From Paraburkholderia phenazinium (GTDB lineage: Bacteria > Pseudomonadota > Gammaproteobacteria > Burkholderiales > Burkholderiaceae): a DNA stretch of 64,000 nt. The notes beneath the pieces were generated by a model, which was given only the letters and a program-made list of their open reading frames with translations, made no database searches and was not told where the DNA came from. How positions within the stretch are numbered: position 1 is the first letter of the stretch; every line of letters begins with the position of its first letter. The position numbers and the translations under genes are program-made. Below are positions 42,647 through 51,989 of this stretch, one piece after another. The DNA is taken from NCBI RefSeq assembly GCF_900100735.1, contig NZ_FNCJ01000002.1, forward strand, positions 1-64,000. Reading direction: 5' to 3'.

Positions 42647-44062
42647 ATGATTGAACTTGAACTGGAACGCGACCGCCGCACCGCGCCCACCCTCGTCGAG
42701 CAGCTCGTCCAGGGCTTTGCGCGCGCCATCGAGGCGCAATCGCTGCGGGCGGGGGCACTGCTGCCGTCGGTGCGGCAACTGGCGTCGAGCCACGAACTGA
42801 GCACCTTTACCGTTACAGAAGCATACAACCGCCTGGTTTCGATGGGGCTGGTGGTTGCCCGGCGCGGCTCGGGCTACCGGGTGGCGCCGCTGGCGCAGGC
42901 CGCCCGCGCCAGCGCGACTGACTGGCAGCCGCCCAGCCTCACCGCGACGTGGCTGCTCTCCGACGTGTTCGCCGATCATTCGGTGCCGATCAAGGCGGGC
43001 GGCGGCTGGCTGCCGAACGAATGGATCAACGAAAGCGGTCTGCAGCATGCGCTACGGGCGATGAGCCGGGTGCCGGGGCCGCGCATGGGCGATTACGGCC
43101 ATCCGTACGGATTCGCGCCGCTGCGCGAACGGATTGCCGGACAACTCGACCGGCACGGCTTGCCGGTTGATGTTTCCAACGTGCTGCTGACGCAAGGCGC
43201 GACCCAGGCGCTGGATCTGATCGTGCGCACGCTGCTGCGGACAGGCGACGTGGTGCTCGTCGAAGATCCGGGATACTGCAACCTGCTGCAGATTCTCAAG
43301 CTGGCGGGGTTGGTGGTGTACGGCGTGCCGCGCACGCCGGCGGGCGTCGATACCGAGGTGCTCGAAGCGCTGGTGGCCGCGCATCGGCCCAAGGCGATCT
43401 TCGTCAATACGACGCTGCAGAATCCGACCGGCGCGACTTTCGGCATGGCGGCGGCGTTCCGCCTGCTGCAGATTGCGGAGCGGGCGCGCATGTGGGTGAT
43501 CGAGGACGACGTAAGCCGCGAACTCGCGCCGCCGGGGGCGCCCTTGTTTGCCGCGATGGAAGGCTTGCAGCGGGTGCTGTATGTGGGCGGATTCTCGAAG
43601 ACGGTCACACCGGGGCTGCGTTGCGGCTACGTGGTGGCCGAGCGCGACGTGCTGCGCGAACTGGCGCGCACGAAGATGGCGGTGGGGCTGACGTCGTCGG
43701 AGACGATTGAGCGGATTGTCGACAAGGTGCTGCTGGAAGGGCGGTATGCGCGTCACGTCGAGGAGGTGAACGAGCGGCTCAAGGCTGCGCATGCCGTGGT
43801 GGAAGAGCGGCTCGATGCGCTCGGGCTGGAGCTGTTTCATCGGCCACGGGCGGGGCTCTTCTTGTGGGCGCGTTTGCCGATCGCAGCCGAGCGGGCCGGC
43901 GAGGTGGCGACGGCGGCGCTCGCGCATGGCATCTGGCTCGCGCCGGGGTCGTATTTTCGGCCCGACGATGCGGCGAGCGCGTGGTTTCGCTTCAATGCGC
44001 CGTATTCCACTGACGATGCGTTGTGGCGGTTTATCGAGCGGGTGGGTGAAGGGGCGGGGTGA
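42647..44062 (+). CDS. MocR-family regulator (GntR HTH fused to aminotransferase-like domain)
   Basis: 471 residues. Residues about 1-80 are the GntR winged HTH (LVEQLVQGFARAIEAQSLRA, LPSVRQLASSHELSTFTVTE, RLVSMGLVVARRGSGYRVAP). Residues about 110-465 resemble fold-type I aminotransferases (DYGHPYGFAPLRERIAGQL, VLLTQGATQALDLIVRTLL, FVNTTLQNPTGATFGMAAAF, VIEDDVSRELAP) with the PLP lysine in YVGGFSKTVTPGLRCGYV. These regulators use PLP-bound domains as sensors of amino compounds. Divergent from an omega-transaminase gene, its probable target. Complete. Confidence 0.92.
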   Translation: MIELELERDRRTAPTLVEQLVQGFARAIEAQSLRAGALLPSVRQLASSHELSTFTVTEAYNRLVSMGLVVARRGSGYRVAPLAQAARASATDWQPPSLTATWLLSDVFADHSVPIKAGGGWLPNEWINESGLQHALRAMSRVPGPRMGDYGHPYGFAPLRERIAGQLDRHGLPVDVSNVLLTQGATQALDLIVRTLLRTGDVVLVEDPGYCNLLQILKLAGLVVYGVPRTPAGVDTEVLEALVAAHRPKAIFVNTTLQNPTGATFGMAAAFRLLQIAERARMWVIEDDVSRELAPPGAPLFAAMEGLQRVLYVGGFSKTVTPGLRCGYVVAERDVLRELARTKMAVGLTSSETIERIVDKVLLEGRYARHVEEVNERLKAAHAVVEERLDALGLELFHRPRAGLFLWARLPIAAERAGEVATAALAHGIWLAPGSYFRPDDAASAWFRFNAPYSTDDALWRFIERVGEGAG

Positions 44063-44130
44063 GATCATATTCCTCAGACGTTAGAGTTTTCCCTATTTAC
44101 ACTGAGGCGTAAATTGAATATCGTCTCGAC

Positions 44131-45150
44131 ATGGTACCGATGCCACAAAAACGCTTAACGATCCGCGATATTGCCGCCCTTGCTGGGGTTTCAACGTCGA
44201 CAGTGTCACGCGTGCTCAATAACTCTGGCTACGTCAAGGCTGAAGTTCGCGAGCGCATTGAAGCGGTGATGTCGCAGACTCACTACACACCCTCCGAGTT
44301 GGCGAAACAGTTGAAGTCGCATCGGTCAGGGTTGATTGGCGTAATTATCCCGAAGATCAATTCGTATACGACAAGTGAGATTGTTGCCGGAATTTCAGCA
44401 ACACTCGCGCCGTTACGCTATCAAATGCTTCTGGCGAATACGGCTAACTCGGTGGAGGAGGAGCAAGCCGCCTACGATTTGTTCCGCAGGCAACGGGTGG
44501 CTGGCGTCCTGCATCTGGCGACAACGGTTAATCACAGCCTGATTGATGCGATACGCGGCGCCGCCTTACCCATTGTCATGATTGGACAGGATGCGAGCCG
44601 ACTTGAAATCACAAGCGTCATCCAGAATGAACGGTCCGCAGCTCGACAGATCACTGAACACCTGCTCGCAGCTGGACACACGCGAGTTGGGCTAGTGACC
44701 GTGAGCGAAGAGGACATCCAGATTGGCGGAGAGAGAACAGCAGGGTATGTCGAAGCTTTGCAGGCACGAGGATTGTCGGTGGATCCGGATTTGATTGTGC
44801 GCGCGAGTTTTCAAACAGGCGCGGGTGAGGAGGCGGCGGAGCAGTTGCTACGCGCCACTGGCAGTGCCCGCTGTACGGCGATTCTGGCGGTGACCGACCG
44901 CCTGGCGGTGGGTGTGATGGCCTGTTTGCATGACCACGGCTTGCGGGTGCCGGATGATATCGCGGTAGCGGGCATGGGTGACAGTGACATGGCCCGCATG
45001 GTTCGCCCGGCGCTATCGACCGTCCACTACGATTACGCCGGCACCGGAGCAGAAGCTGCGCTTCGGCTGCTTGATATCCGCGAAACGAGACCTCGGGCGG
45101 CCTCGAGCGTTGTGATGCCATATCGGCTCGCGTTGCGGCAGAGTACTTGA
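44131..45150 (+). CDS. scrR: LacI-family repressor of the sucrose genes
   Basis: 339 residues (start 44131 or the second ATG at 44140). N-terminal LacI HTH and hinge helix: LTIRDIAALAGVSTSTVSRV and YTPSELAKQLKSHRSGLIGV; then a periplasmic-binding-like sugar domain (LATTVNHSLIDAIRGAALPI, IQIGGERTAGYVEALQARGL, ILAVTDRLAVGVMACLHDHG). No ribosome site is obvious before the first ATG, and a copy of the operator overlaps the start, so the messenger may be leaderless or very short and autoregulated. The downstream PTS, hydrolase and porin genes identify the sugar as sucrose. The DNA here is less GC-rich than its neighbours. Confidence 0.87.
   Translation: MVPMPQKRLTIRDIAALAGVSTSTVSRVLNNSGYVKAEVRERIEAVMSQTHYTPSELAKQLKSHRSGLIGVIIPKINSYTTSEIVAGISATLAPLRYQMLLANTANSVEEEQAAYDLFRRQRVAGVLHLATTVNHSLIDAIRGAALPIVMIGQDASRLEITSVIQNERSAARQITEHLLAAGHTRVGLVTVSEEDIQIGGERTAGYVEALQARGLSVDPDLIVRASFQTGAGEEAAEQLLRATGSARCTAILAVTDRLAVGVMACLHDHGLRVPDDIAVAGMGDSDMARMVRPALSTVHYDYAGTGAEAALRLLDIRETRPRAASSVVMPYRLALRQST
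44132..44145. promoter_or_regulatory. ScrR operator copy overlapping the scrR start
   Basis: TGGTACCGATGCCA overlaps the first codons of scrR and is the reverse complement of the scrA-upstream operator with a single mismatch (13 of 14). The position suggests direct autorepression at the initiation region. Confidence 0.6.
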
Positions 45151-45213
45151 CCCACCAGCCGGCGAAAGCACACCCAAGGTAGTTGAATGTCTTCAGAGGC
45201 CGTTAAAAAAGGC

Positions 45214-45254
45214 CAATATGGTATCGGTACCATAGTGGTATCGGTACCATATTG
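45214..45254. promoter_or_regulatory. Double ScrR operator upstream of scrA
   Basis: Two identical copies of TGGTATCGGTACCA lie at 45219-45232 and 45236-45249, 17 bp apart. The flanks CAATATGG and CCATATTG extend this into a dyad spanning 45214-45254. It ends 18 bp before the scrA start codon and 6 bp before its AAGGAG. The TGGTA...TACCA core is LacI-type. Confidence 0.75.
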
Positions 45255-45272
45255 AGCGTAAAGGAGATGAAA

Positions 45273-46670
45273 ATGAATGAAAGAGAAACAGCACAGGCAT
45301 TGCTGCCCTTGATTGGCGGCCCCGGAAACATTTGTCGGATGTCGCACTGCGCAACCCGTCTGCGACTGGTTGTGCGCGACGAAGCGAAGGTCGATCACGA
45401 TGCGATCAGGGCACTGGACCTGGTGAAAGGCTCGTTCAGTACTGCAGGGCAGGTTCAGATCATCATTGGTCAGGGTACGGTGAACCAGGTCCACGATGCG
45501 ATGCAACCGCTTGTCGGAGACCTGACTGTCAGCTCGCTTGATGAAGTCAAGCAGCAGGCCGCTGCGCAACAGAACGCGGCACAGAGACTGGCCCGGACGC
45601 TATCGAATATCTTCGTGCCGATTATTCCGGTGATCGTCGCCTCCGGCTTGCTGATGGGCACGCTCGGCATGCTGCGCAGTCTTGGCTGGGCCGATGGGAA
45701 TAGCCCGCTATTTCAGATCCTCGATATCTTCTCCAGCACGGCCTTTGTGTTCTTGCCGATTCTGATCGCGTTTTCAGCGGCCCGTGATTTCCGCGTATCG
45801 CCGTATCTGGCAGTCGCGCTGGCGGGCATCATGATCCACCCTGCCTTGCAGAACGCCTGGACGCTCGGTGGCGGAGTTCACGAATACTGGGATCTGTTCG
45901 GACTGAAAGTAGCGAAGGTCGGCTATCAAGGCACTGTACTGCCGATTCTGCTTGCGGTCTGGATGATGGGATTTGTCGAGCGCGCCGTGCGCCGGATCAT
46001 GCCAAACGCAATCGACTTGATCTTTACGCCGTTTCTCACACTTCTCATTGCCGGCGCCGTTTCGCTCACTGTCGTGGGCCCCATCGGCCGCATGCTGGGA
46101 GACGGATTGTCGTTCGGACTGCAGTGGATCTATCTGCACGGTGGCCCGCTTGCGGGACTGGTTTTCGGTGGGCTCTATTCAACGATCGTCATTACTGGCG
46201 TCCACCACAGCTTTCACGCACTGGAAGCAGGCCTGCTTGCCAACCCATCTATCGGTGTCAATTTTCTCCTGCCTATCTGGTCGATGGCGAATATCGCGCA
46301 GGGCGGCGCAGCGCTTGCAGTGTTCTTCATCACGCGTGACGAGAAAATTCGCCAGGTCGCCTTACCGGCGGCGCTATCTTGCCTGTTGGGTATTACAGAA
46401 GCAGCGATCTTTGGCGTCAACCTGCGGTTTTTCTGGCCGTTCGTGGCGGCTGCGCTCGGTGGGGCCGTTGCGGGTAGTTGGGTGGTCGCCACACATGTCG
46501 GAATGACCGGGATCGGTCTCACCGGTATCCCTGGTCTCGCAATCGTTCGCCCAGACGGCATGTTGAACTACCTGATTGGCGGTTGTATCGCCTTTGGCTT
46601 GGCGTTTGCAGGTACATGGCTGGCTCATCTGAAAGTGAAGGCACCGTACGGGGAGGCATCAGGTGCTTGA
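45273..46670 (+). CDS. scrA: PTS sucrose transporter, EIIBC subunit
   Basis: 466 residues from MNERETAQALLPLI at 45273, with AAGGAG (45261-45266) 6 bp upstream. The N-terminal EIIB domain has the phosphorylated cysteine in ICRMSHCATRLRLVVRDEA; the C-terminal EIIC has about ten membrane segments (SNIFVPIIPVIVASGLLMGT, YSTIVITGVHHSFHALEAGL, LGITEAAIFGVNLRFFWPFV). It imports sucrose as sucrose-6-phosphate. No EIIA domain is attached; it must use the EIIA of the fusion protein encoded three genes downstream. It overlaps scrB by 8 bp. Confidence 0.9.
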   Translation: MNERETAQALLPLIGGPGNICRMSHCATRLRLVVRDEAKVDHDAIRALDLVKGSFSTAGQVQIIIGQGTVNQVHDAMQPLVGDLTVSSLDEVKQQAAAQQNAAQRLARTLSNIFVPIIPVIVASGLLMGTLGMLRSLGWADGNSPLFQILDIFSSTAFVFLPILIAFSAARDFRVSPYLAVALAGIMIHPALQNAWTLGGGVHEYWDLFGLKVAKVGYQGTVLPILLAVWMMGFVERAVRRIMPNAIDLIFTPFLTLLIAGAVSLTVVGPIGRMLGDGLSFGLQWIYLHGGPLAGLVFGGLYSTIVITGVHHSFHALEAGLLANPSIGVNFLLPIWSMANIAQGGAALAVFFITRDEKIRQVALPAALSCLLGITEAAIFGVNLRFFWPFVAAALGGAVAGSWVVATHVGMTGIGLTGIPGLAIVRPDGMLNYLIGGCIAFGLAFAGTWLAHLKVKAPYGEASGA

Positions 46671-48084
46671 TAGAACCGTGCTCGATGCTATTGAAGACCC
46701 TTGGCGGCAGTCCTTTCACCTATGCCCTGCGCGTGGCCTGATGAACGATCCGAACGGATTGATCTTCTGGCAAGGGGCCTATCACGTTTTCTATCAATGG
46801 AATCCGGATGGTTGCGTTCATCAGAACAAGCATTGGGCGCATGCCAGAAGCACCGACCTGATCCATTGGGAGTCTTTGCCGGTTGCGTTGGCCCCTGACG
46901 CCGTCTATGACGCTCACGGTTGTTATTCGGGGTGCGCGCTCGATTTCGATGGAGCGCTGTTGTTGCTCTACTCGGGCAACGTTCGTGATGAGGCAGGCGG
47001 TCGTTCCAGTTATCAGTGTTTGGCGCGTTCGCGTGACGGCCTCCATTTCGACAAACTCGGTCCAGTCATCGATGGATCGCCTTCCGGCTACACCGGACAT
47101 TTCCGCGATCCCAAGGCATGGCGCGAGGCCGGCAACTGGTACGCCGTAATCGGCGCGCAGCGCGAGGATCTGAGTGGAACGGTTGTACTGGCAACGAGCC
47201 CGGATTTGCACGATTGGAAATTAATAGGTGAACTGATCGAACCGGAAGAATCTTGCTATATGTATGAATGCCCGGATCTGTTCGTGCTCGACGGTTGCTC
47301 GGTTATGACGTGTTGCAAGCAGACGCAGGAAGTTCGTGCCGGCAATATATATCGCGAGGATGTGGCCGGTTACATGATCGGTCAGATGGACCTGGGGCAC
47401 GCACGATTTTCGCACGGCACCTTTCGTCAGCTCGACCATGGTTTCGACTTTTACGCACCGCAGACGCTGCTTGATCCCGCCGGACGCCGTTTGTTGATTG
47501 GCTGGATGGGGTTGCCGACTCAGCCGGAAACGCCAACGGTGGCGTCGGGCTGGACCCACTGTCTAACCATGCCGCGCGAGCTGACACTGGAAGGCGAGCG
47601 GCTGCTACAGCGTCCGCTGCGCGAGTTGAAGCATCTGCGCGGGGATGAGATTCGAATGCCTGACGTCGAGGTGGAAGCGGGAACGGCTATCTCCTTGCCT
47701 CAAGTTCCGGAGGGCGCATGGGAACTGGATATTTCGATCGAGGCGTCCATCGACGCTGATTGGGTACTCCATATCTACAGCGGTGAGGACCAGTCGTTGT
47801 CGCTCGCCTACGAGGGCGGACAAGGCAGGCTGTCGCTTGTCCGGCACTGCCCGGCGGCAGGCCAGATCCACGAGCGAAAGGGTTGCGACATCGGTTTTCG
47901 CGTGGAGCGGTTGCAGCTATTCGTTGACCGAAGTTCGGTGGAGATCTTTGTGAACAACGGCATCGAGGTTTTTACGACGCGTTGTTACCCCACGTCCGGG
48001 CCCTCGTCGCCTCGGCTTACTGCCGCGCAGTCCGTTGCGCTTCATGACATTCATTTGTGGCCCCTGGCGCAGAGACCAGCGTAG
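46663..48084 (+). CDS. scrB: Sucrose-6-phosphate hydrolase (GH32)
   Basis: 473 residues from a GTG at 46663 that overlaps the end of scrA, with GGGAGG upstream. The GH32 five-bladed propeller shows the nucleophile in GLMNDPNGLIFWQGAYHVFY, the transition-state Asp in HFRDPKAWREAGNWY and the acid/base Glu in YMYECPDLFVLDG. The C-terminal beta-sandwich (VEIFVNNGIEVFTTRCYPTS) is present. It splits sucrose-6-phosphate to glucose-6-phosphate and fructose in the cytoplasm. No signal peptide is present, as expected for the PTS route. Confidence 0.93.
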   Translation: MLDRTVLDAIEDPWRQSFHLCPARGLMNDPNGLIFWQGAYHVFYQWNPDGCVHQNKHWAHARSTDLIHWESLPVALAPDAVYDAHGCYSGCALDFDGALLLLYSGNVRDEAGGRSSYQCLARSRDGLHFDKLGPVIDGSPSGYTGHFRDPKAWREAGNWYAVIGAQREDLSGTVVLATSPDLHDWKLIGELIEPEESCYMYECPDLFVLDGCSVMTCCKQTQEVRAGNIYREDVAGYMIGQMDLGHARFSHGTFRQLDHGFDFYAPQTLLDPAGRRLLIGWMGLPTQPETPTVASGWTHCLTMPRELTLEGERLLQRPLRELKHLRGDEIRMPDVEVEAGTAISLPQVPEGAWELDISIEASIDADWVLHIYSGEDQSLSLAYEGGQGRLSLVRHCPAAGQIHERKGCDIGFRVERLQLFVDRSSVEIFVNNGIEVFTTRCYPTSGPSSPRLTAAQSVALHDIHLWPLAQRPA

Positions 48085-48133
48085 TTGCGACTTCTCAAAG
48101 AATAAATAGCACAACGAGACTTTGGAGAGAGAC

Positions 48134-49375
48134 ATGAAGACGCGAATCAGAGCACTGATCGCGACGGCAGCGCTATGCCCGTCCACGCAGGTATTTGCCA
48201 TGGATCTTGGTAATGGCCTTGAGTTTACTGGCTACATCCGCGCGGGTGTGGTTGCGGAGCATCAGACAGACGACGGCGGCGTGAACAAGTACGCGCTCGG
48301 AAGCGGCGCGGAATTGTTCCGTCTTGGTAACGAGGGCGATACGTATGCCGAGCTCGGACTGAAAAAGACCTTCCACTTCGACAGCGGTGTGACCTGGTCC
48401 GCGGCGTTCACCGCGACCTACTGGAACGGTCTTGCCAATTTTCGCGGCTTGACTAGCGATGGGATGTACGTCACGAAGGAAGCTTATGTTGCAACCAGCG
48501 GCTACGCGTTCTCGCCTTCGACTATCTTCTGGGCGGGTAAGCGCTACGTCGAACGGGAAGACGTGCATATCGTCGACCACTTCTTTTACAGCATCGGCGG
48601 GCCGACGATCGACCCGGGCATCGGCGCGAACAACATTCCGATTGGCACAGAGGCCAAACTCGGGGTGAGCGTGTTTCGCAGCCAACAGCGTTTCAGCCCG
48701 ACGGACGACAGGCAGGACGCTACACGAATCAATGTCGATTTCTACGATATCCCGGTGGCACCGGGCGGCCAACTGCGCGTGGTGGGTGAGGTGATGCATG
48801 GCCAGTTCAATGGCGGCAGCAGCGGCGGTGCACTGACTCTTAAATACGACCAGCACGATTTTCCTCTGCCGAACATGACGAATTCCGTGTGGTTACAGGG
48901 CAGCACCGGTTACGCGTCGCTGGAAACCGGCTTTGATGCACTGAATTGCCCAAGCGGCACTCGAAGCGTGCGTCTGATCGATTCGCTTAACTGGCAGGTC
49001 GGCCGTTTCGGCGGTCAGGCGATCGCGGTCTATCAGCGCGGGAAAGACGAGAGCGATGAAGGCAGCAGCACTGGGACGTCGTTCGGTGGACGCGTCTCAT
49101 ACGGCGTGACGCGCTATATCAAGCTGCTCTCGGAAGTGGGTTGGACGAGCTTGCGTGTGAACGGCGGTCCATTACAGAAGCTCGAAAAATACACCGGCGC
49201 CATCGCCTTCAGTCCCGGTGCCGAACTGATGACCCGGCCGGAACTGCGTCTTTATGCGACGCGTGTCGCATGGAACACGGCAGCGCTGGATGCGCAAGGC
49301 GCGCAATGGGGCACATGGTCGGCGGGCCGTCGCTCTACCAACCTGTACGGCGTCCAGGTCGAGAGCTGGTGGTAA
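48134..49375 (+). CDS. scrY: LamB/ScrY-type carbohydrate porin
   Basis: 413 residues from MKTRIRALIATAALCPSTQV at 48134, with GGAGAG upstream. A cleavable signal peptide ends near VFA; the mature protein starts MDLGNGLEFTGYIRAGVV, as in maltoporins. Beta-strand-rich throughout (YAELGLKKTFHF, TWSAAFTATYWNG, EVGWTSLRVNG, ATRVAWNTAALD) and ends in VESWW with the C-terminal aromatic needed for outer-membrane assembly. LamB-like passive sugar channel. It lacks the long N-terminal coiled-coil of enteric ScrY. Context, not sequence, points to sucrose. Confidence 0.82.
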   Translation: MKTRIRALIATAALCPSTQVFAMDLGNGLEFTGYIRAGVVAEHQTDDGGVNKYALGSGAELFRLGNEGDTYAELGLKKTFHFDSGVTWSAAFTATYWNGLANFRGLTSDGMYVTKEAYVATSGYAFSPSTIFWAGKRYVEREDVHIVDHFFYSIGGPTIDPGIGANNIPIGTEAKLGVSVFRSQQRFSPTDDRQDATRINVDFYDIPVAPGGQLRVVGEVMHGQFNGGSSGGALTLKYDQHDFPLPNMTNSVWLQGSTGYASLETGFDALNCPSGTRSVRLIDSLNWQVGRFGGQAIAVYQRGKDESDEGSSTGTSFGGRVSYGVTRYIKLLSEVGWTSLRVNGGPLQKLEKYTGAIAFSPGAELMTRPELRLYATRVAWNTAALDAQGAQWGTWSAGRRSTNLYGVQVESWW

Positions 49376-49431
49376 CTGCAGGCCGTGGCAATTTTCCTCT
49401 TATCTTCACGTATTCCAGGAGCAGTTTGCAT

Positions 49432-51969
49432 ATGTTGGCTAAGTTATCGCAAGTGAATGTGTTGGCCCCTCTATCCGGCACGATCGTTCCGATCGAAGAG
49501 GTTCCGGATCCAGCGTTCGCTCAGAAGATGGTCGGCGACGGCCTCTCGATCGATCCGCTCACGGATGTCGTGTTGGCGCCTATCGACGGACAGGTGATCG
49601 ATTTCCAGTCGTCGCACCATGCCATCGTCATCGCGGGGGAAGCGGGCGTCAAGATCATGGTGCATGTCGGGCTCGATACGGTCCTGCTCGAAGGCAAGGG
49701 CTTCAGTGCGTTGGTCAGCAAAGGCGATATGGTTCGCGCCGGACAGCCGCTATTGCGCTTTGATAGGGACTACGTGGCCCGCAACGCTGCTAGCGTGCTG
49801 ACCGAGATCGTCGTCGTCAACGGCGAGATCGTCGCGCGAATCGACAAGGCTTCGGGCATGGCCGAGGCTGGCCGGAGTGTGCTGCTAACGCTTCATCTCG
49901 AAGTTGAGGCATCCGATGGCACACCACCGGAGCATGACGGCGAAATGTTGCATTCGCCTGTCATCGAGTTGCGCAACCCAGCCGGTCTGCATGCTCGGCC
50001 CGCTGCAACGCTGGCAACGGAGGCTCGAAAGTTTTCCGCGCGTGTCGTGCTGTCGTGTGGCGAACTGGAGGCTGACGCCAAGTCGGCCGTCGAAGTCATG
50101 GCGCTGGCGACCCGCCTGGGCGATAAGGTGCGCTTGAGCGGACGCGGCAGCGATGCTGCGCAAGCACTCGACAGGCTGGCGCACTTGCTGCGCGATGGAT
50201 GCGGGGAGCGCATCGATGACGCCACGCGCCTGGCGGCCAGTCGGCAAGCGCAAGACACTTGTTCAGCCCCGGTGGCGCAAGCGGACACATCGAATGACCG
50301 CGCTTTCGCTGGCGTTGCCGCGTCACCCGGACTGGCGGTCGGACATATCGTGCAATGGCGTGATGCCGAACTCGAATTCGACGAGACCGGCAGTTCGTTC
50401 GACGAGGAGCGTGCGCGGCTCCATGCTGCATTGGAGATCGCGCGCAACCAGATCCGCTCGTTGGCGCCCCACGGGGCGCAAGGTGATGCTCCAGAGGTGC
50501 AGATCATGGAAGCGCATCTTGCACTGCTCGACGATCCGCTGCTGGTTGACCCGACTGAAGCCAGCCTTCGTACCGGAGTCAGTGCGCCAGGCGCGTGGCA
50601 TGCTGCCTGTCAGTCGGTTGTGCGGCGTCTGCAGCAGCATGCGAGCGCGCAATTGCGTGAACGGGCAACCGACGTGCGCGATATCGGCACGCGCGTGCTG
50701 ACCTTGCTGACCGGCGGCAAGCGTTCGACGCCTGTGCTGGGAGACAGGTCGATTGTCCTCGCCCACGACTTAACGCCGTCCGACACCGTATCGCTGGATC
50801 GCAGCAAGGTCGTCGGTATTTGCACTGTCGCTGGCGGGCCGACCAGCCATGTGGCGATTCTCGCCCGTTCGATGGGGATCCCCGCGATCTGTGGCATGCC
50901 TGCGGCCGCACTGTCACTCAGCGACAGCACGTTTGCCGTGCTCGACGGCACGGCGGGTGTCCTTCAAACCGATCCCGATCCCACCTTGCTGGCCGACGTG
51001 GGGCGCCGTCAGGAGGCTGCAGCGGTGCAACACCGAGCGAACCAGCAAGCAGCGCACCGCATCGGCAGCACGCGCGACGGGCATCGAGTGGAAGTGGTCG
51101 CCAACGTGCGGGATGCGGCCGAAGCGCGTGAGGCGATGGCGTCAGGCGGAGAGGGCGTCGGGCTGCTGCGTTCGGAATTCCTCTTCGAAGACCGTACTGC
51201 GCCGCCGGATGAAGACGAACAAGCTGCCGCTTACCAGGCTGTGGCGGCCGAGCTGGGCACGCAGCGGCGGCTGATCGTTCGGACGCTTGACGTCGGTGGG
51301 GACAAGCCGCTGCGGTATTTGCCCTTGCCGAAAGAGGACAACCCCTTCCTCGGCTTGCGGGGCATTCGTGTCAGCCTCGCCTACCCCGAGTTATTTCGCA
51401 GCCAGTTGCGCGCGATGCTGCGGGCCGCACCAGCCGGGAACCTGCACATTATGTTTCCCATGGTGTCCGATCTGGATGAGGTGCTGGCCGCGAAATGCAT
51501 CCTGAGGGAGGAGCAGATGAAGTACCCGCATCCGGTCAAGATCGGCTTGATGATCGAGGTGCCCGCCGCAGTGGCGATTGTCGAGGCCCTCGCGCAGGAA
51601 GTCGACTTTTTCTCGATCGGTACCAACGACCTTGCCCAATACACGCTAGCAATCGACCGTGGACACGCGAAGCTATCGTCGCAGGTCGACACCTTGCATC
51701 CGGCCGTGCTGAAAATGATCGATCTGACGGTAAAGGGTGCGCATGCGAATGGAAAGTGGGTAGGGGTGTGTGGCGCGATGGCCTCCGATCCGGTTGCCAC
51801 GGCGATCCTGGTTGGGCTGGGCATTGATGAGCTTTCTGTGAGCGTTCCCGCGATTCCCGCGATCAAGGCTGAGCTTTCAAGGCTCGATTTCGAGGCATGC
51901 CGGACGTTGGCGCAACGTGTATTGAAGCTTGGCAGTGCAGCTCAGGTCCGAGCGGCCATAGCCGGGTAA
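49432..51969 (+). CDS. PTS fusion protein EIIA(Glc)-HPr-EI
   Basis: 845 residues from the ATG at 49432 (MLAKLSQVNVLAPLSG), with AGGAG upstream; the frame open to 49141 overlaps the porin. Domains: EIIA-Glc about 1-160 (H63 in SSHHAIVI, phospho-His H78 in IMVHVGLDTVLL), HPr about 175-265 (H187 in NPAGLHARPAATLA), EI about 290-845 (H473 in VAGGPTSHVAILARS; PEP site DVGGDKPLRYLP, MIEVPAAVAIVEAL, and Cys in GVCGAMASDPVATA). It carries phosphate from PEP to ScrA. The fusion makes the sucrose system independent of the general PTS. Confidence 0.93.
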   Translation: MLAKLSQVNVLAPLSGTIVPIEEVPDPAFAQKMVGDGLSIDPLTDVVLAPIDGQVIDFQSSHHAIVIAGEAGVKIMVHVGLDTVLLEGKGFSALVSKGDMVRAGQPLLRFDRDYVARNAASVLTEIVVVNGEIVARIDKASGMAEAGRSVLLTLHLEVEASDGTPPEHDGEMLHSPVIELRNPAGLHARPAATLATEARKFSARVVLSCGELEADAKSAVEVMALATRLGDKVRLSGRGSDAAQALDRLAHLLRDGCGERIDDATRLAASRQAQDTCSAPVAQADTSNDRAFAGVAASPGLAVGHIVQWRDAELEFDETGSSFDEERARLHAALEIARNQIRSLAPHGAQGDAPEVQIMEAHLALLDDPLLVDPTEASLRTGVSAPGAWHAACQSVVRRLQQHASAQLRERATDVRDIGTRVLTLLTGGKRSTPVLGDRSIVLAHDLTPSDTVSLDRSKVVGICTVAGGPTSHVAILARSMGIPAICGMPAAALSLSDSTFAVLDGTAGVLQTDPDPTLLADVGRRQEAAAVQHRANQQAAHRIGSTRDGHRVEVVANVRDAAEAREAMASGGEGVGLLRSEFLFEDRTAPPDEDEQAAAYQAVAAELGTQRRLIVRTLDVGGDKPLRYLPLPKEDNPFLGLRGIRVSLAYPELFRSQLRAMLRAAPAGNLHIMFPMVSDLDEVLAAKCILREEQMKYPHPVKIGLMIEVPAAVAIVEALAQEVDFFSIGTNDLAQYTLAIDRGHAKLSSQVDTLHPAVLKMIDLTVKGAHANGKWVGVCGAMASDPVATAILVGLGIDELSVSVPAIPAIKAELSRLDFEACRTLAQRVLKLGSAAQVRAAIAG

Positions 51970-51989
51970 CTGGAGATTTAACCCCTACC

